Origin: an uncultured Oscillospiraceae bacterium | Lineage (GTDB): Bacteria; Bacillota; Clostridia; Oscillospirales; Ruminococcaceae | Direction: 5' to 3' | DNA: 8,651 nucleotides | Assembly: GCA_900556255.1 (NCBI GenBank) | Contig: USNZ01000038.1 | Location: 1-8,651 of the forward strand | Part shown: positions 5,540 through 8,651 of the stretch, piece after piece | Layout of the letters: every line of letters begins with the position of its first letter | Position numbering within the stretch: position 1 is the stretch's first letter | Notes under the pieces: model-generated | What the model was told of the DNA's origin: nothing | Databases searched by the model: none | The model's input: only the letters and a program-made list of their open reading frames with translations | Program-made: the position numbers and the translations under genes

Positions 5540-7786
5540 ATGAGAAACCTGTATTCCCTCAACCAAGGCTGGACCCTCACCTTCCCCAAGGGCGAGCGTG
5601 AGACTGAGACCGTCAACCTGCCCCATACCTGGAACGCTGTGGACGGCATGGACGGCAACGGCAGCTATTTGCGCACCACCGCTGTCTACACCCGCACCTT
5701 CAAGGCTCCTACCCAGCCCCTGGCCGGCGGCCGCCTGTATGTTGAGATCCCCGCCGCTGCCCTGAAAGCGACCGTGCGCATCAACGGCAAGGACGCCGTT
5801 ACCCACGAGGGCGGTTACTCCTGCTTCCGCGCCGACATTACCGACCTGTGCATTGCCGGTGACAACGAAATCAGCATCGAGGTCAGCAACGAGGACACCC
5901 CCACGATGTACCCCGCTTCTGCCGACTTTACCTTCTACGGCGGCCTGTACCGTGGTGTAAATCTGATCAGCGTGCCCGAGACTCACTTTGACCTGGACTA
6001 CTACGGCGGCCCCGGCATCATGGTCACCCCCACCCCGACCGAGGACGGCGGCGCCGACTTTACCATGCAGGCTTTCGTCACAAACGCCGGTGATGACTTT
6101 ACCGTCCAGTACATTCTGGAAGATCCCTACGGCTGGGAGATTGCCGGTGCTGTGCGCCCCTCTGACAACACGGCCGTTACCCTGCACATTCCCGATGCCG
6201 TCCTGTGGAGCATGGACGATCCCAACCTGTACACAGTTACCGTCCGCCTGAACCGCCGCAACGAAACCTACGACGAAATCATTCTCAACGCCGGTGTGCG
6301 CAGCTTTGCTGTCACCCCCGATGGCGGTTTCTCCATCAATGGCGTGCCCACTCCCCTGCGCGGTGTTTCCCGCCACCAGGATCGCCTGTACAAAGGCAAC
6401 GCCCTCACCGCTGAGGATCACTACGAGGATGCACAGATCATCAAGGACCTGGGCGCCAACACCATCCGTCTGGCACATTATCAGCACAGCCAGGACTTCT
6501 ACAACGCCTGCGACCAGTTGGGCTTTGCCGTTTGGGCCGAGATTCCCTTTATCAGCGTTTTCAAGCCCGGTGATGCTGCCCATGAGCATTGCCGCCAGGA
6601 AATGAAAGAACTGGTCATTCAGAACTACAACCACCCCTCCATCATGTTCTGGGGTATCTCCAACGAAATCCTTATCGGCGGCATCAGCCAGGAACTGGTC
6701 GACCGTCACCACGACCTGCAGAAGCTGGTCAAAGAGTTGGATCCGACCCGTTTGACCACCATTGCTCATGTTTCCCACACCCCGACCGATGGCCCCATGC
6801 ACCACATCACCGATCTGGAAAGCTACAACCACTACTTCGGCTGGTACGGCGGCAAGATCGAGGACAACGGCCCGTGGCTGGACAAGTTCCATGCCGAGCA
6901 CCCCGACATCTGCCTGGGCGTGTCCGAGTACGGCTGTGAGGGTATCGTAAACTGGCACAGCAGCAACCCGCAGCGCAAGGATTACAGCGAGGAATACCAG
7001 ACCATGTACCACGAGCATATGGCACAGGTCTTTGAGGAGCGCCCCTGGATTTGGTCTAGCCACGTCTGGAATATGTTCGACTTCGGCTGCGCAGCCCGCA
7101 ACGAAGGTGGTGTCGGCGGCCGTAACAACAAGGGTCTGGTCACCATCGACCGCAAGACCCGCAAGGAGAGCTTCTATCTCTATCAGGCTTACTGGTCTCA
7201 GGAGCCGATGGCTCATATCGTGGGCCGCCGCTATGCCCAGCGCGCCGGTGAAACCATTGAAGTCAAGGTTTACTCCAACCAGGACGAGGTCACTCTGTTC
7301 CTGAACGGCAAGGAAGTCGGCAAACAGCAGGCTCACCGCATCTTCCGCTTTGAGGTTGCCCTGCAGCCCGGCTTCAACACCCTGATGGCTGTCACCGAGG
7401 ATGCCCGCGACTGCATCACCCTGGAAAAGGTCGATAAGGAACCCGCCAGCTACGTCCTGCCCGAATTCACCGAGCATGTTGAGGGCGTTGCCAACTGGTT
7501 CCAGCAGGTAGGCAGCCTGGATCTGGATGCCCCGATGGAATTCCCCGAAGGTTACTACAATGTGAACGACAGCCTTGATGAGCTTGCCAAGAACGAGGAA
7601 GCCTTTGCCATTGTGACAAAAGCCGTTAAGCTGACCACCAACTTCTCCATCGAGCCGGGCGTCGGCATGTGGGATATGCTCAAGAAGATGAGCCCCAAAG
7701 TCATGTGCGAGATGATGCCCGATTCCTCCCTGGGTGATAAGTTCCTGAACAGCATCAACGCCCAGCTGATCAAGATCAAGAAATAA
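5540..7786 (+). CDS. glycoside hydrolase family 2 enzyme (beta-galactosidase/beta-glucuronidase type)
   Basis: This 748-residue retaining exo-glycosidase is complete. It has an N-terminal jelly-roll sugar-binding domain (about 1-160), an immunoglobulin-like domain (about 160-265) and a TIM barrel from about 266 (INGVPTPLRGVSRHQDRL). The acid/base is E376 in GISNEI and the nucleophile is E463 in VSEYG. A further beta-rich domain (about 560-640) and a helical C-terminal segment (about 660-748) follow. There is no signal peptide, so it acts in the cytoplasm. The ATG at 5540 has AAAGGAGA eight bases upstream. The pocket carries NHYFGWY and an N529-N-K531-G segment, aligned with the N-x-K that binds the glucuronate carboxylate in glucuronidases. 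Similar segments may also occur in other GH2 enzymes, so beta-galactosidase, glucuronidase or galacturonidase all remain possible. It is not a duplicate of the enzyme at 1-1446: the barrel loop typical of gut glucuronidases is absent or different here. Confidence 0.9.
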   Translation: MRNLYSLNQGWTLTFPKGERETETVNLPHTWNAVDGMDGNGSYLRTTAVYTRTFKAPTQPLAGGRLYVEIPAAALKATVRINGKDAVTHEGGYSCFRADITDLCIAGDNEISIEVSNEDTPTMYPASADFTFYGGLYRGVNLISVPETHFDLDYYGGPGIMVTPTPTEDGGADFTMQAFVTNAGDDFTVQYILEDPYGWEIAGAVRPSDNTAVTLHIPDAVLWSMDDPNLYTVTVRLNRRNETYDEIILNAGVRSFAVTPDGGFSINGVPTPLRGVSRHQDRLYKGNALTAEDHYEDAQIIKDLGANTIRLAHYQHSQDFYNACDQLGFAVWAEIPFISVFKPGDAAHEHCRQEMKELVIQNYNHPSIMFWGISNEILIGGISQELVDRHHDLQKLVKELDPTRLTTIAHVSHTPTDGPMHHITDLESYNHYFGWYGGKIEDNGPWLDKFHAEHPDICLGVSEYGCEGIVNWHSSNPQRKDYSEEYQTMYHEHMAQVFEERPWIWSSHVWNMFDFGCAARNEGGVGGRNNKGLVTIDRKTRKESFYLYQAYWSQEPMAHIVGRRYAQRAGETIEVKVYSNQDEVTLFLNGKEVGKQQAHRIFRFEVALQPGFNTLMAVTEDARDCITLEKVDKEPASYVLPEFTEHVEGVANWFQQVGSLDLDAPMEFPEGYYNVNDSLDELAKNEEAFAIVTKAVKLTTNFSIEPGVGMWDMLKKMSPKVMCEMMPDSSLGDKFLNSINAQLIKIKK

Positions 7787-7815
7787 CATCACTCTCCCAA
7801 TCATAAAAGCATAAA

Positions 7816-7866
7816 GCCCCGCACCGGCTAAGGATACCGCCGTATCCCGCCGGTGTGGGTCTTTTA
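7816..7866 (+). terminator. intrinsic terminator after the second GH2 gene
   Basis: An 11-bp stem pairs 7818-7828 with 7849-7859, with one G-T wobble. Inside it a second perfect stem, GGATAC (7832-7837) with GTATCC (7842-7847), closes a four-base loop. TCTTTTA follows. It ends the GH2 transcript about 30 bases after the stop codon. Confidence 0.82.
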
Positions 7867-7966
7867 TGTGTCAAAATTACAAATTCGCCCTGTTGGTTTC
7901 GACCACCTTGGCATACCGGGCAGGAAACCCAACCCCTGCCCCGTCCATACAAAAGGAGGATCCACC
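7867..7966 (+). other. upstream region of the NifX-like gene
   Basis: This 100-bp stretch has no convincing -35/-10 pair. GGTTTC (7895-7900) and GAAACC (7924-7929) are complementary and could form a leader stem. The strong ribosome binding site AGGAGG is at 7954-7959. How the next gene is transcribed is unclear: an unrecognised promoter here, or readthrough from the GH2 gene. Confidence 0.3.
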
Positions 7967-8362
7967 ATGAAAATTGCAGTTACCTATCAAAACGGCCAGA
8001 TTTTTCAGCATTTCGGCCATACAGAGCAGTTCAAAATTTACGAAATCAGTAACGGCAGCATCCTGCACGCAGAGGTTGTTGACACCAACGGCAGCGGTCA
8101 CGGTGCACTGGCAGGTTTTTTGATGCAGCACGGCGTTAACACCCTGATTTGCGGCGGCATCGGCGGTGGTGCCCAGATGGCACTGGCCCAGGCCGGTATC
8201 CGTCTGTTCGGCGGTGTCAGCGGCGATGCCGATGCCGCCGTGCAGGCCCTGCTGAACAGCACCTTGACCTATGACCCGGATGTGCATTGCAATCACCACG
8301 GCCACGGCGAGGGTGGCCACACCTGCGGCGACCATGGCTGCGGACACCACAACTGCCATTGA
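7967..8362 (+). CDS. NifX/NifB-type (dinitrogenase iron-molybdenum cofactor domain) protein with His/Cys-rich tail
   Basis: This 131-residue cytoplasmic protein has one domain of the dinitrogenase iron-molybdenum cofactor biosynthesis family (about 1-103). It starts MKIAVTYQNG, has H-F-G (15-17), the glycine-rich G-G-I-G-G-G-A (63-69) and the G-G-V-S-G-D segment near 82-87. In nitrogen fixers such domains carry metal-cluster precursors. In anaerobes without nitrogenase the single-domain proteins are of unknown function. The last 25 residues (107-131) hold nine His and four Cys among Gly and Asp, an obvious metal-binding tail. The reading frame is open back to 7853, but AGGAGG (7954-7959) seven bases before the ATG at 7967 fixes the start; the upstream part overlaps the previous terminator. 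Intrinsic terminators flank it on both sides, so it is a single-gene unit. Nickel, iron or zinc handling is possible but unproven. Confidence 0.88.
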   Translation: MKIAVTYQNGQIFQHFGHTEQFKIYEISNGSILHAEVVDTNGSGHGALAGFLMQHGVNTLICGGIGGGAQMALAQAGIRLFGGVSGDADAAVQALLNSTLTYDPDVHCNHHGHGEGGHTCGDHGCGHHNCH

Positions 8363-8375
8363 CAAAAGCCGTCTA

Positions 8376-8413
8376 CGGTACAGCGTTTTTCACGCTGTAC
8401 CGCTTTTATTTTA
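8376..8413 (+). terminator. intrinsic terminator after the NifX-like gene
   Basis: An 11-bp perfect stem pairs CGGTACAGCGT (8376-8386) with ACGCTGTACCG (8392-8402) around a five-base loop. CTTTTATTTT follows. Confidence 0.88.
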
Positions 8414-8440
8414 ACAATATAAACTATTTATGAAATCCTC

Positions 8441-8468
8441 TTGACAAAGTGGGAATTGTGTGTATAAT
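8441..8468 (+). promoter_or_regulatory. sigma-70 promoter of the TetR-family gene
   Basis: A perfect TTGACA (8441-8446), a 16-bp spacer and a perfect TATAAT (8463-8468) form a strong promoter. The start falls near 8475, inside the palindrome described next. Confidence 0.88.
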
Positions 8469-8492
8469 CAATAGTGAACATTGTTCATATTG
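8469..8492 (+). promoter_or_regulatory. palindromic operator, probably for the TetR-family repressor itself
   Basis: TGAACA (8475-8480) and TGTTCA (8482-8487) form a perfect inverted repeat around a single T. Outer arms CAATA (8469-8473) and TATTG (8488-8492) extend it, with one unpaired base. It begins right after the -10 box and covers the transcription start, so a protein bound there would block initiation. Autorepression is inferred from this position and from TetR-family habits. Confidence 0.65.
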
Positions 8493-8503
8493 AAGGTGGC
8501 CAC

Positions 8504-8651
8504 ATGAATACAATCGTAACCTCCAAGGAAGATATCTTAAAAACCAGCCGCGAACTTATCCGCGAAAAAGGCTGGGCAGCTGTCAGCATACGTTCCGTCG
8601 CCTCGGCATGCGGGGTCTCGGTCGGCTCGATCTACAACTATTATGACTCCA
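8504..8651 (+). CDS. TetR-family transcriptional regulator (N-terminal part, cut by window end)
   Basis: The first 49 residues are present. They show the typical TetR N-terminal DNA-binding region: a first helix (KEDILKTSRELIREKGW, about 8-24) and a helix-turn-helix (about 27-46) with S-I-R-S-V-A-x-x-C-G-V-S-x-G-S-I-Y-N-Y-Y. The ligand-binding domain lies beyond the window, so the inducer cannot be guessed. AAGGTG (8493-8498) sits five bases before the ATG. The strong promoter and overlapping palindrome suggest a self-repressed gene that probably heads an operon, perhaps with an efflux pump downstream as is common for this family. Confidence 0.9.
   Translation, partial: MNTIVTSKEDILKTSRELIREKGWAAVSIRSVASACGVSVGSIYNYYDS

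Noticed and set aside
5315..7804. Long minus-strand open frame of 829 codons opposite the second GH2 gene
   Set aside because: It is the antisense shadow of a clear GH2 gene with catalytic motifs. The open frame follows from the C-rich third positions of the real gene, and the predicted protein is low-complexity Gly/Val/His/Asp-rich.
7853..7966. N-terminal extension of the NifX-like protein
   Set aside because: It would start inside the preceding terminator, and the family's conserved N-terminus (MKIAV) begins at 7967 behind AGGAGG.
1..8651. CRISPR array, insertion sequence, phage or toxin-antitoxin, rRNA or tRNA
   Set aside because: No regularly spaced repeats, transposase, integrase, terminal inverted repeats, tRNA-like cloverleaf or toxin-like small gene pair was recognised. 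The TM2/mini-protein pair has no toxin hallmark.

Overview
The window most likely comes from a gut Clostridium-class Firmicute of the Oscillospiraceae/Ruminococcaceae kind (Faecalibacterium, Gemmiger or Subdoligranulum-like). This is an inference from moderately GC-rich genes with C-rich third positions, strong AGGAG ribosome binding sites, AT-rich intergenic DNA, simple intrinsic terminators and the mix of protein families. No rRNA, tRNA, CRISPR array, insertion sequence or phage gene was seen.

Layout. (1) Positions 1-1446, minus strand: the N-terminal 482 residues of a cytoplasmic GH2 beta-glucuronidase, cut by the window edge. (2) 1447-1870: a 424-bp divergent control region with a TTGACA-type promoter for the glucuronidase and three copies of an 18-bp AT-rich direct repeat. 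Two copies are exactly 21 bp apart and abut a likely activator-dependent promoter. (3) 1871-3391: a GPH-type sugar:cation symporter. (4) 3392-3475: a good sigma-70 promoter followed almost at once by a strong intrinsic terminator. (5) 3494-4037: a small two-gene unit, a TM2-domain membrane protein with a TTG start and a 44-residue single-span membrane protein not listed as a long ORF. A terminator follows. (6) 4165-5382: an AraC-family regulator with its own near-consensus promoter. (7) 5540-7786: a second complete cytoplasmic GH2 enzyme, with an extended -10 promoter, an inverted repeat just upstream and a terminator after it. (8) 7967-8362: a small NifX/NifB-type (dinitrogenase iron-molybdenum cofactor domain) protein with a His/Cys-rich tail, then a terminator. 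(9) 8504-end: the start of a TetR-family repressor with a consensus promoter and an operator-like palindrome over its transcription start.

How it may work together (inference). Genes 1-7 look like a glucuronide or related beta-glycoside utilisation locus. The symporter would import intact conjugates. The two signal-peptide-less GH2 enzymes would hydrolyse them in the cytoplasm. The AraC protein would activate the divergent promoter region and perhaps the second GH2 promoter. The TM2 and mini-protein pair, the NifX-like protein and the TetR regulator have no obvious role in that pathway.

No wholly new multi-gene system can be demonstrated. The most interesting leads are the tandem repeats in the divergent control region, the promoter that fires straight into a terminator, the second GH2 enzyme of uncertain substrate with glucuronidase-like residues, and the metal-tail NifX-like protein.
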